Source of the DNA: Hypholoma sublateritium FD-334 SS-4
Lineage: Eukaryota > Basidiomycota > Agaricomycetes > Agaricales > Strophariaceae
Direction: 5' to 3'
DNA length: 64,000 nt
NCBI GenBank assembly: GCA_000827495.1
Contig: KN817556.1
Span: 62,001 to 126,000, forward strand
Positions 22,831 to 35,517 of this stretch are shown in pieces. Position numbers and translations under genes: made by a program. Below the pieces are notes generated by a model. The model did not search any database and was not told where the DNA came from. It saw nothing but the letters and a program-made list of their open reading frames with translations. Positions within the stretch are counted from its first letter, which is position 1. Every line of letters starts with the position of its first letter.

Positions 22831-24150
22831 ACGGCGCGGAGGTGTCGACGCGCGTTGAACGCTCATACGTAGGTACTAGTAGCTAGCCGTTTGCCGCCGC
22901 CCGGGCCACCATGGATGGAATAGGGCTCGTCGTCGGGGACGGGGACGCGACGCGGCTCTAACGCGTGCGCTGCTATGTACGTATGCCCCGCGCCAGGGAC
23001 AGGGCGCAGGCCGTGCAGTTGTGGGTGCGGCGGTGTCGGGCGAGGGCGCTGTGCGCCTCCCGTCGATTCCAACGGAGATCGCACTTCGCGCCGCGCTCCG
23101 CCGACCTCGAACGCCCATCTCCTCTCGGACGCCAAACCGCCTGCGCCGCGCCGAGGCACGTCCTGCGCCCGATGCCCGCCGCGCGACCGTGACGCACCTG
23201 CGCACGCCCGCCCGATATAGAGCCCTCGCCCCGTCTGGCGTCGCGCCGGGCCCGGGTACCGGTGGGCAATGCGGCCTCCTTACATATGCTCCCCTATGCT
23301 GCTGGCCCTGGCCCCTATCCAACAGGCCTCCAAGGCGCCCGGAGGTCATGGCGTACATTCACGCAATATTGTATGAAGCAGCTCGTGAAAATGTGGTACT
23401 AGGGCCCGGGCGGGTGTGGTGTGCCGAGCGCCGAGCGGTGCCCGCCTGATTGCTGCTTATCGCCGTCGGCGTCGCACCGTACCCTGCCCGTCGGGGCCTT
23501 CAACGCTCTCGCGCATCCCTGCCTGCAGAGTGCCTCCATCTGCGCCGGGAAGCAGCCACCGTGACCGACAGGGCGGCACGCCGCCGCATCAGCCGCGGTG
23601 CGCGTCCCGCGAAACGCACGGCTGGCGCGCTTGTGCGTCTATATCTGGACGAGATAGCGCTATCTCAAATAAATCTGCAGCTCAGATTGGGCCTGCAGCA
23701 GCAGGCAATAGCCTGCGCCCTCTGCCCAGCCCGCAGATCTGCTTTCCGATGCGCCTTAGCGCCCTCCGGCTGTGCACGGTGCCGGCAGCCGGGCGCCGCG
23801 GTAATGGAGAAGCGTGATGGCCGACCCCAGAGCGCGCGTACTTGTGTGCGCCCGCGAGTCCGACGCTCATCACCCGCGCATTCATCAGGCATCATGCCGC
23901 CAGTGGGGCGGTGGGCACCGCCGCCGTGATGCCCGCTGTGTCGGTCGGGCGTGGGGCGAGGTGGGGGCCGATGCGATCTTTGCCGCGGTGCGCTGGCAGC
24001 GACTTTGTCTGTTCGTCGTCCGGCGCGTTGGCGCGGGAGCGGAACTTGACACGCCTTTTACCAGGCATTGGATATTGACAGCTTACAGCTCGCGCCTCAT
24101 CTCGTCGGCGCCCCGCCTCGACACGCGAGCGAGGGTGTATGCAGCGGCAG

Positions 24151-25680
24151 CGCTATGAATGGTCATTGAGCCTGATATTTACGGCCCAGTGGGCGCGCAT
24201 ACGCCGAGGAGGGCGAAATGCAATCACTCGCTCCGGCGGTCGATGAATCTACGAGGACGTGGGCCCCGCGAGAGACGGCGATAACGAACACACACAAATC
24301 GAGGCATCACACCGACGAGCACGCGGCGCTTTCTCGTCCGCGTCGGCACGGAATAAGAGCAATTGCGGCCAGGTGCAGCCTCGCCGTCGGCCAGAACGCG
24401 GAGGTTGGTCAAAGAGGGGGCTAATGACCGGCTGCGAGAGCATGAACGACACCAGTACTACCTCGCGTCTTGAATCAATCGAGGAACGGGATTTCGGCTC
24501 AGAATAATTTCATGATAAGTAGACGAGCCCACCAGCCTCTGGGTATTGAGGTATCGTGCACTGAGTCTGCCTATTCTTGTCTGAACTTCTGGATGAACTT
24601 CGGAAAGGGAGATCAGGGGAAATCATGCCCAGTAATTTTCCGACGCTTTATATATACTAGAGCTAAATTCGATAATTATATGAGGCCAGATGCATCTGAA
24701 TGGCATTGAGATGCACGGTTGTGTTCTTACTTTGGGTTGGATTACATAGGGTGAATTATACAGCAACGCTCCGGAGTACGAATACCCTATAGGCGAGCAT
24801 ACATGACGCCACCTGCCGGTCGCATAGCTGTTTGTGACAGCGGCTGGGACCGCCGGGCGCCCAGCGTGCAACTAGTGCGTCTGCGATTCTGGCCCGTCGC
24901 GAGGTAGAAATCGTCTCTCTGGACGCACTCTAAAACCATGCGCTCCACCTTCCCACACGATATGACGTAGAAACACGTAGAAACACCCCGCTTAAGCATA
25001 ACTAGCTGCCTGTATGCCTGCTGCAGGAGCACTTGCGCTTGTGGGGCTCCGGGTGCCACGATGAATTGAACACGCTCCCCAAATTGGTTAAACGCCGCCA
25101 GCTGTTGTCTCAAAATACGCATAAGGCGCGTATTATCAACATAGCAGTATATTCTGCATTTGCAACCGAAATGGTATTAGATGCGCCCCAGTATCGGCCT
25201 CGTCTCCCCGGGTGGCATGTTTCCACGCCTATGTTTGTGTACTGCGGCTTTGCCGACTTTCTGGGCGCTTATTTATTTGATGGATTGATGATATTTATCA
25301 CCGCTCTATGCTAAGTGTCAACTTGAGTACCACACTGTGGCAAGTCTGTACAGTGGCAAGTCTGTAGAGAAATTCCTGAGAGTTACCAAGGGTATTCCAC
25401 GGGTATTTAATTCTTTCCAAGCATGCATGTTGTTCAATATCCGAGTCAGTGTTAGATATATGTTCCAAAACGCGCTCGCGTTTAGACTTTTCCAACAAGA
25501 AAAGCGTGGCGCATCATCTCAAACATTCATAGGATAACCGTGCACTAGTGGATCTCCCAATATGATATAACCAAGCTATGGTTCTGTGGAGCATGCCTCT
25601 CGCGCTCCACGATTGCCGTATTTATGGGCGGACTATACACAGTGGGCATAACTGCTCCCTTGAACGCCCACCTCCCGAAA
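24151..25680. other. intergenic region
   Basis: Composition returns to normal. An open frame on the minus strand at 24,787-25,122 has no recognisable motif or splice context, so I do not call a gene. The last ~60 bases are the 5' flank of the secreted-protein gene. Confidence 0.4.
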
Positions 25681-26931
25681 ATGCAGACCGCATATCGCCT
25701 GACGCTCCTTTACATCATCGTCGCCACCCTCGCAACTGCAGGCACCAACGGTGTCGCAGAAGCGAAGCCGAAAGTCAACGTCGGGCGCTTCGCCCTCCGC
25801 GGAGAAAGCGGGCTCGACAGCGGGCTTGCCAGTAGGAGCCTCTCGGGAGATTTGACCGAGGCCGAGGCGCATGCGCTCTGGCTCACAAGCAGGAAGCCCA
25901 CCCGCAGAAGTCAGTACCAGATCTATATGCTCACTCCCCTACGTATTTTCTGTAATAATAACGCGTCTTCTGCAGGTACTGCGCAGCGCCGGCAGGCTTC
26001 TGCCGCGGCTGTCGTGGAAGGGAGTAGATTCGCCGCGACGGACGCTAGCACTGGAACCTCCTACGGAGACCTGGTGTACGGCACCGATGGATGGACCCTC
26101 AGCACCTCCGACACCCCGTCAACTCTTGTCTACTCTAGGTCGTCGGGCTTCTACGCTCGTGATTCCAGAGAGGCGCAAAGGCTCACATACACGTCCCAAA
26201 ACGTATGTTCCTACTCATTTCCTAGGAATTTTGGATTTTTTTCAACGTGTCGTTAGGCGTCAGACCCGTACAGGATTTTCGGTGTTGGACAATGCTACGC
26301 TGGGTCTCCCACCACAATTGGCTCCGGTTCATCCAAGTGCGTGTCGATTTTCTGGGCCATATCAGCCACGCTAACAATTTCGACTTATAAAGTGTTCTTT
26401 GTCTCGTCAACGCCATATCTGGAAGTACGCATAACAATTATCGCCTCGTTTACTATTACTGACGTTTATTTATTCTTAGCACGCGCCGGTTCCCGACCTG
26501 ACAAAGTGAAGAATAATCTTGATCCCAGCGGCTCCAGCTATGTCGAAACCAACATTGTGCGTACTTTTTGAGAGCCGTCGGAACACGGTCAGCAGATTTC
26601 TGACTGGTACATTTTAGTGGACAGTCGATTATTCCAAAAAGACCGCCAGCCCGACGTGGATCAATTCGGATGGAAGTGAGTACCTGATTTTTCTGTTTAA
26701 ATAGTTGCATCTTGGATACTGAACAAGAGATGGCCCAGCTGCGATACCGGCATACATTGTCGTCGCCGTCAAACACCCAGATATCATATTTGTGACCGGG
26801 GATGTCGCGGCTACTAGCGCGCACTATGGCCTCGAATTTCGGCCCGTGGTATGCTGTAACGAATCCTACTCCCCCTTTCTGCAACGCTAATTCGATTATT
26901 ACAGACCTTATCATACACAAACTCCTCCTGA
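25681..26931 (+). CDS. secreted protein of unknown function
   Basis: The start ATG at 25,681 opens a clear signal peptide, MQTAYRLTLLYIIVATLATA, with cleavage likely around GVAEA. Successive exons read QASAAAVVEGSRFAATDAST, GDLVYGTDGWTLSTSD, SDPYRIFGVGQCYAG, a 32-nt micro-exon (26,393-26,424) encoding VLCLVNAISG, then SRPDKVKNNLDPSGSSYVET, KTASPTWINSDG, and AAIPAYIVVAVKHPDIIFVT; the last exon ends LSYTNSS with the stop at 26,931. All joins keep frame with canonical GT-AG ends. The pair of cysteines (VGQCYAG, VLCLVNA), SRPDK and TWIN motifs match a type of secreted Agaricomycete protein I have seen before, but I know no function. The micro-exon makes automatic prediction error-prone. Confidence 0.75.
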
Positions 26932-28070
26932 AATTACACGTACAGTTTCTCTCGAATGATCGGAGATGGTCGAGGGACATTGTGTTGCTCTTCCTATGCT
27001 CTAATTCTCCGATTTTATACCCTCACGAGCGGCTGGGAACGGAGGGCGTATGACACCTAGTCCTCCTTTGCACCTCGCGTTAATTTATTTCGTCTTATCA
27101 TTATTTTGCGCTCCAAATAGAGAGATCGGACTTTTTATTACTCCACTGCCTCTCTTTTTTTGTGGTAGTAGTAGATGTTAGTTATACTCTAAATTAAACA
27201 CCCGGGCACTTTTGTACTCTTTGCAACGTAGACTTTCTCGGCTCTGAGCGTGCACTGTGTAATTAATGAATTTCGTTCCAATAGCTTCCTACTAGAATGT
27301 TACTGAGCATGAGTCACTGTAATTGTTTTTCTGAACATCTATGTAGTATTCCCATCAGACTCGTGAAATCATTGGGAAACATCGTTTGAAGTGCATATGA
27401 TCAATCGCTTGATTAGGGTTCAGTGAATGCGAAATTTCAGTAATGACATGTACTTGGGGTAGGATAGGGTGTGTTCATATCAGACAATTTGTCGTGCAGG
27501 AAAAATGGCAGTAAAGGCCAATGATTTTAAAATAATGATAACAGGGTAAAACTGAGAATATGCGAGAGAAAGAGAGAGAAAGAGAAAAACACTGTAGTAT
27601 GCGGATGTTTGAATGCCAAGAATTCGAGAAAATTGCGGACTTCGCTTACGAAGGCTGAGATCTGAGAAACCATTAGAGCGTATTGAAGAACTTGAATGTG
27701 TCCTTGCTGTATTCTACACGGTAAAGCTGTGCCCATGATGTTACTGCAAATCCAAGGGGTGCATGATAAGCTGAAATGGGACAACGATAAAATCGGCTGT
27801 GTGGCTAGTAAAGAACCATAATAAAAGTCAGTGAGGGTTAAATAATAATTTATCTGCTAGATAGGCGCGAAGACCACGAACCACGATTTTTCGATGTCGA
27901 TCATCTGGAAAGGTGGGCTGATCTACAAGTGACTCAATGGGTGAGAACATATCACAATGATTGCGAAAGATTGTGAGATGTACATAAACCGCGGTCCCCA
28001 GTGAAATGAAAGAGCTAGGAACACAGGGATGAGAAAAATATATAGACAAGGCGAGAAATGAACGTACCCC
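26932..28070. other. intergenic AT-rich region
   Basis: No gene supported. A minus-strand frame extends outward from the palindromic-family copy (28,328 down to 27,828), with a plausible GTACGT donor at about 28,068 and an acceptor near 28,014. No conserved protein results. Confidence 0.4.
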
Positions 28071-29505
28071 ACTGTAGACGCCGATCGCCTGACGAGAGAC
28101 CGCCTTTACCAGCCAAACCATCCTGCATTGGTGCTCCCACCCCCGGCAACAACAGCTACTAGCAGCGGTAACGCATACACTAGCGCANTCGAAGTTGCCT
28201 ATGCGTCTCCCAGATAGATACAGTGACACCGTCACCGACCTACGGACTGCGCTCAAGGGTGCCACTTCCAGACATGGTGAACTAACTCTCGTCGTTCTGC
28301 CATCCCCACCTCCACCTTTCGGCTTCATCGGTGCTTTCGTGCCATAGCCCAGTCTACTACAGAGACCAGGAATATGTGATGGATTATGTGTGGCGCGAGC
28401 AGATAAGGTTCGGTGGTGTTGGCTGACTCGTCTACATGGGCGATGTCCGTCAGTGGCTCAGATGTTGCATGGACTGACTATGCGAAGATCGCGTCCTTGG
28501 GCGATGCGAGGAGATCGACCCGCCGTATGTGATTTGTGCTCGAGGTGATGAAGGAGCTATGCATCGTTCGTAGATTGATAGTAGTAGGCGATGTAGTGCA
28601 TGTGCCACCCATGTGCGACCAGGTTCGAGGGCGGACTGAAGCCGCAGTCTGCAGATGGTGGGGGAAAGAAGGCAAGGGGCGATAATGAAGAAATCAAAAG
28701 GAGAGCCTCTATTATACTGTTTTGGAGCTTGTCTCTATTTGCTTTTGGCCTAAGCGTAATATTTGTTGAGTGGCACACACCATGTGGACGGCGCGGTGGC
28801 TGACCCCCAAGCAATCATCACTTTTACCCAAAAGCGGCAGCCTGCTTACTAATTTTGGATCCTACTGGTGATTTTGCCGTCGGCAGTGCCTCGGCAGGCA
28901 CTCATCAAATTCACAATAAAATGAACTTGGACTGATTTTCAAGGCATTATTAGGATTTCTGGCCGCCAGTACTTTCTTCGGAGAATGCCTCATGGTATGA
29001 GTCTTGAGTACTTGAGTACTGACCCAAGTTCACGGTAAACGTTGGGAAAACGCCACTTGATAGCTCGCTAAGTTGCAGACTACACGTGGCCAGCGTCAGG
29101 CTGTGAAGGTACTTGGACCGTGGAGGCCGATTGGGAATATAGTAATACAATCTATTCATATTCCGCGACACCTAGTCCCCATTCCTAGATCACCATTTAT
29201 GGAGCAAAGGAAGAATGCGCTTGCTAAGAACGAAAGAAAGAGAATGATCGTGATGATTTGGGAGTCATCCGAACCGCACCGTCCACATGGTTTGTGCCAC
29301 TCAATGAATATTACTCTCAAGCCAAAATCATATAGAGACGAGCTCCAGAACAGTATAAGAGAGTGCCCTCCTTTGCTTTTCTCATCATCGCCCCTTGTCT
29401 TCTTTCCACCATCATCTGCTTCCAAATCGCCCTTGGAATGAAGTGGCACTGCTTCGCCTACTACTATCGATCCATCAATGATGCATAACTTCTTCATCGA
29501 GGAAA
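28071..29505. mobile_element. palindromic-family element, copy 2 (one arm truncated)
   Basis: In the same orientation as the reverse complement of copy 1. The complete arm (28,071-28,800) and the centre (28,805-29,165) match copy 1 throughout. The second arm runs only to about 29,505 and lacks the outer ~450 bp. The outer arm segment 28,111-28,340 is almost unchanged relative to copy 1, while the rest has drifted. The assembly has an ambiguous base at 28,188, within this near-identical segment. Confidence 0.65.
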
Positions 29506-29509
29506 TCGA

Positions 29510-30250
29510 ACCGATGTGTGTGATTTGCGCTCGAGGTGATGAAGGATTTATGCATCATTCGTAGATTAATAGTAGTAGTAGGCGATGCAGTGCATTCCAA
29601 GTACGACCGTGACCAAGTGCCACTTCATTCCGAGGGCGAATTGGAAGTAGATGATGAGGGAAAGCAGGACAGGAGATAACGAGAGAATAGAAATTGGACC
29701 CTCTCTTATACTGTTCTATGGCTTATCTTTATTTGCTTTTAGCCTGAGCGTAATATTGGTGTAGTGGCACAAACCATGTGGGCGGTGCGGCGAGCCATCA
29801 TCGACATCACCTTTACCCAAAAGCGGAATGGTGCTTACTAAGTATGGACCCTTCAATTTCGGCTACTGACGATCGAGCCGTCGGCAGTACCTCGGCAGCT
29901 ACTGCAACTTGACTTCAGCGTTGCTTCATCGAGTCAAACGCAAAATAAAACATGATCTCAAGAGCTTGATAATGGCACTTCCCGCACGGTAGAAGAAGAT
30001 AAAAACCGTACGTCTTTCCCAAATCAAAGTGGACTTAGGATTAGTCCGTGGCCATACTAACTTGCAAACGCCACTCGACAGTTCGCCTTACAAAACCATA
30101 CTCCGTGGCCGTCAGGTACTGTGCACGCCTCTTGGGAATATGATCATACATTCTATTTACGTGCCGCGACACCGCTTCCCCTTTCATGAATCACCATATT
30201 TGGAGCGCAACCTGAGGAAGGGATGCGCTTGCCAAGAAAGAATTTTTGAA
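29510..30250. mobile_element. palindromic-family element, copy 3 (diverged fragment)
   Basis: Begins head-to-head with the truncated arm of copy 2 (ATGATGCATAACTTCTTCATC ... GATGAAGGATTTATGCATCAT) and repeats the inner arm plus centre in the orientation of copy 2, with clear divergence. Shared landmarks are TACTGTTCT, GTGGCACAAACCATGTGG, TTTACCCAAAAGCGG, GCCGTCGGCAGTACCTCGGCAG and GCCGCGACACC. No coding capacity was seen. Confidence 0.6.
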
Positions 30251-30527
30251 AGGCTGAATTATTTGTTCGTGTTGGCCTCAAGCGGTGGTAGTTGTTGGCC
30301 AGCGTCATGCACCAAATGGGAATGAAAAGCAACTTCCCGCAAGCGTCAAGACAATGGACAACGGCTCCCTTTTGATCAATGGGCGTGGCATCCAACTCCT
30401 GTCTGACGCCACTCAAAGATCGCTCAAAAATATGAAAGCGACTTCCCCTGCCTCCTTCCCGTCTGCTTCTTGTATATAATCCCCCGCCGTTATAGCTTCA
30501 TCGCTATTGGACTTGGTCAGATTATCA

Positions 30528-32520
30528 ATGGGTTCTTCGCTGGACGCGCCGCGTCGAGACGAAAGCAAGAGACGGTGAGTGTTGCGTGAATTATGGCGGC
30601 GTATCTGGTCACCGTGAGCCACTCGTTCGAAGGAATGAGGTTGATTACGGTTTCAACGTTCACCGCTCAAAATTCAGCACGCGTACTTACGTGTTTAAAT
30701 AGGAAAGCATGTCTTACCGGACGAACACCTGCGACAGAGGTTTTCAGCAACCTCGACCTTATGGAAAACGTCTTCCGCAACTTCTACGAGCATAGCAACG
30801 TAGACATGCCCTCTCCAGTGGCTTGTTTACGACTTGCTATGCTTGTGTCTAAAGGATTCTTCGTACCAGCTCGCAACATTCTGTGGCGGAGTATTCACTC
30901 TTTATCCCCGGTCTTACGGATCCTGTCTAACCACTCAGAGTATCCCGAGTCACAATCTCTGGGGCCACTCGAGCTCACGAACGTCCATGCCAGTGTATGT
31001 ACAATAATCATGACATCTCAGGCTAAATGTGGCTAATATGAACCAATAATCAGACTTCCGCTCGTAAACCTCCAACCAGACTACTGAGGGCTGACTCATA
31101 TTGCCGAAATATCAGGAAAATTCAGCAATGTCAAGCAGAACCGGAAGAAGGATGGATGAATGAACCTCGCACACTAGCACCACATGTCTCGTCTTTTCTC
31201 GAAGAGAATCCCTCTCGAATATTATTCCCAGGTCTTCGGCATCTAGATATCTCACTTCGGTACATCTGCGACGAGAATCTGCCTTTTATCATGCTGGCTA
31301 TCTCCCCTCAATTATCGACAGTCGCACTCTCAAATATAAGGACCCATCACCAAGAATGGATCATAACCTTTCTTTCATCGATCCACCCGGAATCACTGTC
31401 CAGCCTTTCCCTCGATGGGAACTTAACATTCCTTCGCCATCTTCCCGTATTTCCAAATTTGACAGGTCTAAGCATTGTCATAGAGGATATGAGCCACGCG
31501 TCGCTTGTTTTAGCGTCCATATCTTGCATCACGACTTTGCGAAAACTCTCCGTCATTTTCGATTCTCACACCCTGAAAGAAACTATGAACGGGCTCCAAA
31601 ATAAGAAACCACTTTCACTGGGAACAACCAAGTTCTGGCAAGGTCTTCATTGCCTTACTTTGAAGGGCAGTATGGGGAAGCTTTCCACGCTCCTTGGGGC
31701 CCTCAAGTCCTTGGGTAGTCTATCAAAGCTGTCTCTACAAGTGTCCGTATCTAAATGGTCTGAAATCGACCATGGCCCTCCTCTCATGATACACGAACAA
31801 TTTTTCAAGGGCTTGAAGAAGCACAGCGCGTCCGAGGTGGAGACCTTCTCTCTGAAGGTCATGCATGGTATTCCTTGGACCCTTTTCGACCGAGCACTCC
31901 AGGGCTCCTGGGAGTCCTTGAAACACTTAGAGCTCGATCTTGCACGCGTAGACGTAGAGTGCGACTGGACTGAGGGATACCGGCGTGACGGGATATACGG
32001 ATATGATTGGCTACTTAAACGCCGCTGGCCCAACTTGAAGACACTCAAATTCTACGTCGGCATATGGAGTGGCGCCGATGGTCATGAAAAGTCCGACGTC
32101 CACCTTACGCCACTTGATCTCCCGCACATCACGCGGGCATGTCCGGAGCTCGACGCGCTGCAATTGGGCTTCTCTTTTCCCCTTCAGAGGTGTATACTGG
32201 ACGAAATGGATGCCACGCTCAACGACACGGACAATATCGACCACGTACTTACGCATGGCCTCAAGTCACTTCAGATCCAAATCCTACCAGGCTACGAACG
32301 TCCATGGGCATCAGAACCCCCCCTCGAGTCTGAGGAATTTCAGGAAAGGTATGGCGCGGTTTTTATGCCATATATTCGCTGTGTCTTCCCTGCACTGGAT
32401 TTGAGGAATTTGACATTTGCGAAGAGTTTCTATAAATCGTATGTACCCTCATCGACGTTTGTGTATGATTGGCTCGAGGAAGTGAGAGTCCGTGCTGCGA
32501 AGATGGACAGCTCGCATTAG
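30528..32520 (+). CDS. F-box-like / leucine-rich-repeat protein
   Basis: Starts MGSSLDAPRRDESKRR at 30,528. An intron ending at 30,703 leads into an F-box-like segment: NLDLMENVFRNFY, then LAMLVSKGFFVPARNILWRS, matching the usual leucine, WR and hydrophobic spacing of divergent Agaricomycete F-boxes. After a second intron (30,997-31,053) a long exon gives EPEEGWMNEPRTLAPHVSSF and then leucine-rich stretches (LFPGLRHLDISL, LSSLSLDGNLTFL, LSKLSLQVSVS, LKHLELDLARVD, LKTLKFYVGIW) without strict repeat spacing. The total is about 600 residues. Presumed role: substrate receptor of an SCF ubiquitin ligase, by family; the substrate is unknown. Such genes are numerous and fast-evolving in this group. 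Confidence 0.75.
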
Positions 32521-33200
32521 CGACTCTGCCGTAATAAGTAGCTTATTATTATAGTACCATCACATAAAGTATGCCGTACTACCTTCACTAAACAGATGAT
32601 TTAAATTTAACGCTGGTTTCATCACGCCTTTTCGTATCTCTCTTGCGTGAGCCAGTTTGCCACCACCGAAAAGAAAATCGTTGTAAACGCAAAATGCAAA
32701 AATCCATAGCGGTAGCGGTGCATGCATACATATTCCCTTGTTCCATCGTCATAAGCTACCTAAATTATGCTATCTCGTAATACACGTACAAATACACAAA
32801 GCAAAAGTCGACAGACGGCGAGGAGAATTGATGGGCGTGGTGCGGACAAACTTGAATGTAGTAGAAAGTAGAAGGTCAATGATTGTGTACCCAGGGTGCG
32901 GACTATGTGAGATTGGGTGGGCAAAGTGGCAGCGGCGGTCGCTCTGGGATAGGATAGCAGGAGCCAAGGTGGTGTGATTGGGGATTAAAGAAGAGGCACG
33001 AACAGCCGATATCGCGCGCCTACCTGTCGGAATATTAGTTGTGTTCGATAAAAATATTCTAAATGTCGGGCGGGGCGGGCCTGGCGATCCCTGGGCCAGT
33101 CAGCCGTCTAGTCTCTCCGTTCCGGGCCGCCAATGTAACAAACAGGGTATAATGCCGATGTGATCCTGAAGACGAAATGCCTGGCCAGCAAGAGCACGAT
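32521..33200. other. intergenic region between convergent genes
   Basis: 3' flanks of the F-box-like gene and LIS1. No further gene seen. Confidence 0.6.
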
Positions 33201-35127
33201 TTACGGTCGCCATATTTTGACCAGCTGGCGTGATAAGGCGGTCAATAAGCGCGCAAGAAATTTGCTGTAGATAGCCTTGCTTACTTTATCTGTGCCGCCT
33301 GTTGCCACCACATTTACGATACGATCAGAATCGTCACTGCCTTCTGTCACTGGCGTTGGACCCCAAGCTACGCATTGTACAAAAGGGCTGTGCGCATCAA
33401 CTGTATCGAAATGATTGATTAGATGTTAGATATTCAATCACTTGAATAGCGGTAAACTTACTCTTTTTCAGGCATCGCCCTGTTTTAAGATCCCACACTC
33501 GCATTGTATGATCATCGGCTGCTGATAGAAGGAATTTTCCGCAAGGATGGAAGGTCAGCGCTTGAACCCAGCCATCATGGCCTACCTGAAGAATGCCTTT
33601 CAATACAATCAAATCAAACGCATAAAGGAACAAACGCACAAAAGTCCATAAACATTGTCCACGCAAGGCATCCCACAGCTTGATGGTCTTATCTCTTGAC
33701 CCTGTCAAAACAAACGATATTCCCAAAGAGTCGACTTTTGCAGATTGGACATTTGCTGGCTATGAACATGAAAGAGTGAGGAGAATAGAATATCCACAAT
33801 CAATATGGAGACAGACAGGAGGATAACACATAAAACTGCATTACCAGGGCGACCAGCTCCCTCACGGCTGGAATAGATGCCTGCGGTACGAATACTGCGC
33901 ATTCAATACGGTTGTCGTGCCCCCGCATTTCGGTTTTCATTGAGCTGGTTTCAATGTCAGTGATACGAGCAGTCTGCAAATTAAGCGTGTCAACAAGATC
34001 CAGACAGAGCTGAAGCGAACGAAAGCACATACATGGTCATCCGAGCACGTCAAGAGCAATCGTCCATCGATACTCGGTAGCGCAGAGCGAATCCATTCTG
34101 AATGCGGTTTCAACACTTTCACACAATGACTGAGGGTATTGTTAGGGGTAACGTTCGGCATGCGACAGGTAGCGTGCGGATTGAACGCACCTGGTTTGCA
34201 CATCCCACACCCGAACAGTATTATCTCTGCTCGCCGATATCAATTGGTTGTCCCCTGGAAGGAAATGTACGCTTGATATCGAGTGTTCGTGTCCGCGCAG
34301 TGTGGCATAGTTCTTATAGTCATCAGGGACGTTCCACAGTTTGATAAAGAGATCATCCGAGCATGTAGCTAGACAAAAGGGTTATCAATTAGAATTTGGC
34401 ATGCGGATCGGAAAACATGACAGCAAGACGCACCTAGAACCTTTCCCGTTGAATCATACTGGCAATCTGACACGGCTTTCGTATGGCTCTTAAGCGTCCG
34501 CTCGCATTCGCCCGTGTCCCAGTCCCAGATCTTGACAGTGGCGTCGACCGACGCGGTCGCAAGAACAGAGTACAGCGGGTGGAACGCAACCGCATTTATC
34601 TTGTCGCGATGGCCTACGAGGGTGTTTTTCGGCGTCGACGAGGGGATCCATTCCTTATTGACGCGTTTCGAGCTGTCCGACGCGATGGGGCCGGCGTTCG
34701 CGAGTTCCTCGTGCGCCTGCGCGAGGCGCGCTTCAAGGTCCATCACCTAGAGTCGCCGCCGGCGCATTTAGCTTGGAAGATAGGAGCTCGTCGAGATTGC
34801 GCTTGCCTTTCGCTGCATCCGGATGATGCTCGTCCACTTCTTCACCAGTAGACCGCTCGCCGGGGACGTGGGATCTGGCGTAAAGTCAGCCTTACATTGA
34901 AAGGACGTCAGCAAGCGTGGATTGGCCATATCGCCATCGTGGGCGTACCACTTCTGGTGCTTCCGCCTTGAGTTCGTTGTATGTTTTGATGAAGCCAGCA
35001 TTGTATAGATAATCTAGCATCGATTTGTGCCTAGTGTGATGGATGTCAGATATGGCACCACCATAGAGATGTGTTTCTAGGACGCGTACAGATCTAATTG
35101 CTGTCGGCTTGAGAGTTGCCCAGCCAT
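33201..35127 (-). CDS. PAC1: LIS1 / PAC1 nuclear distribution protein
   Basis: Orthologue of LIS1, the dynein regulator needed for nuclear migration and spindle positioning. Exon 1 starts [13 protein letters not shown] at 35,127. Splicing into [13 protein letters not shown] gives the LisH dimerisation motif. [20 protein letters not shown] and the coiled-coil-like [15 protein letters not shown] follow. Seven WD40 repeats are visible, the first with [14 protein letters not shown] and IWDWDTGE, the sixth with [14 protein letters not shown], and the last ending LVKIWRP at the stop (33,201). The intron at 34,806-34,747 begins GC, not GT (AAAG|GCAAGC), a GC-AG intron. There are about nine exons and the protein is near the normal 430-residue family length. 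Highly conserved single-copy gene. Confidence 0.95.
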
Positions 35128-35517
35128 GGTGATGATTAGAGTTTTTGTCTTCCGCGAACCCTTGCCATTCCAACCATTCCTGCTAACCGACTGGCTGACT
35201 AAGCGGACTGCCAAATACAGATACGACTCCTTTCGCGAGACTCGCCTTTTTCTTCAGTTTCAGACAACCTTTGCAGTTATGCGAGAGAATATGACAGAGT
35301 AAAAACTAGCAGAAAAAAGTATGCGACATCATCTACAAGAAACAACTATGCGTGAATTAAGATTACGCGAATTATCTGTAGTGCTCGGGGTGTTGAGTCC
35401 CACTATCTCAGTATGCATTAGTTGAGCTGTCGGCATGCACTTATCCAATACAGACAGCATTTTGAAGTGTAACACGAATAGAGTGGTGGGAACAGATATG
35501 GGGATAGGGAGCGATAC

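Larger units (their letters stand above)
12600..24150. other. GC-rich, CpG-rich low-complexity block
   Basis: Visibly far richer in G, C and CpG than the rest of the window, with runs of CGCGC, CACGCA and CCCCAT, and interrupted by a more balanced stretch near 14.45-16.15 kb. Many long open frames on both strands overlap each other, as expected when stop codons are rare, and show no domain or splice logic. Only the gene at 17,376-18,262 is supported. The block contains segmental duplications and periodic repeats listed separately. Confidence 0.75.

Noticed and set aside
24787..25122. 111-residue minus-strand frame
   Set aside because: No motif, no splice partners, no homologue I recognise.
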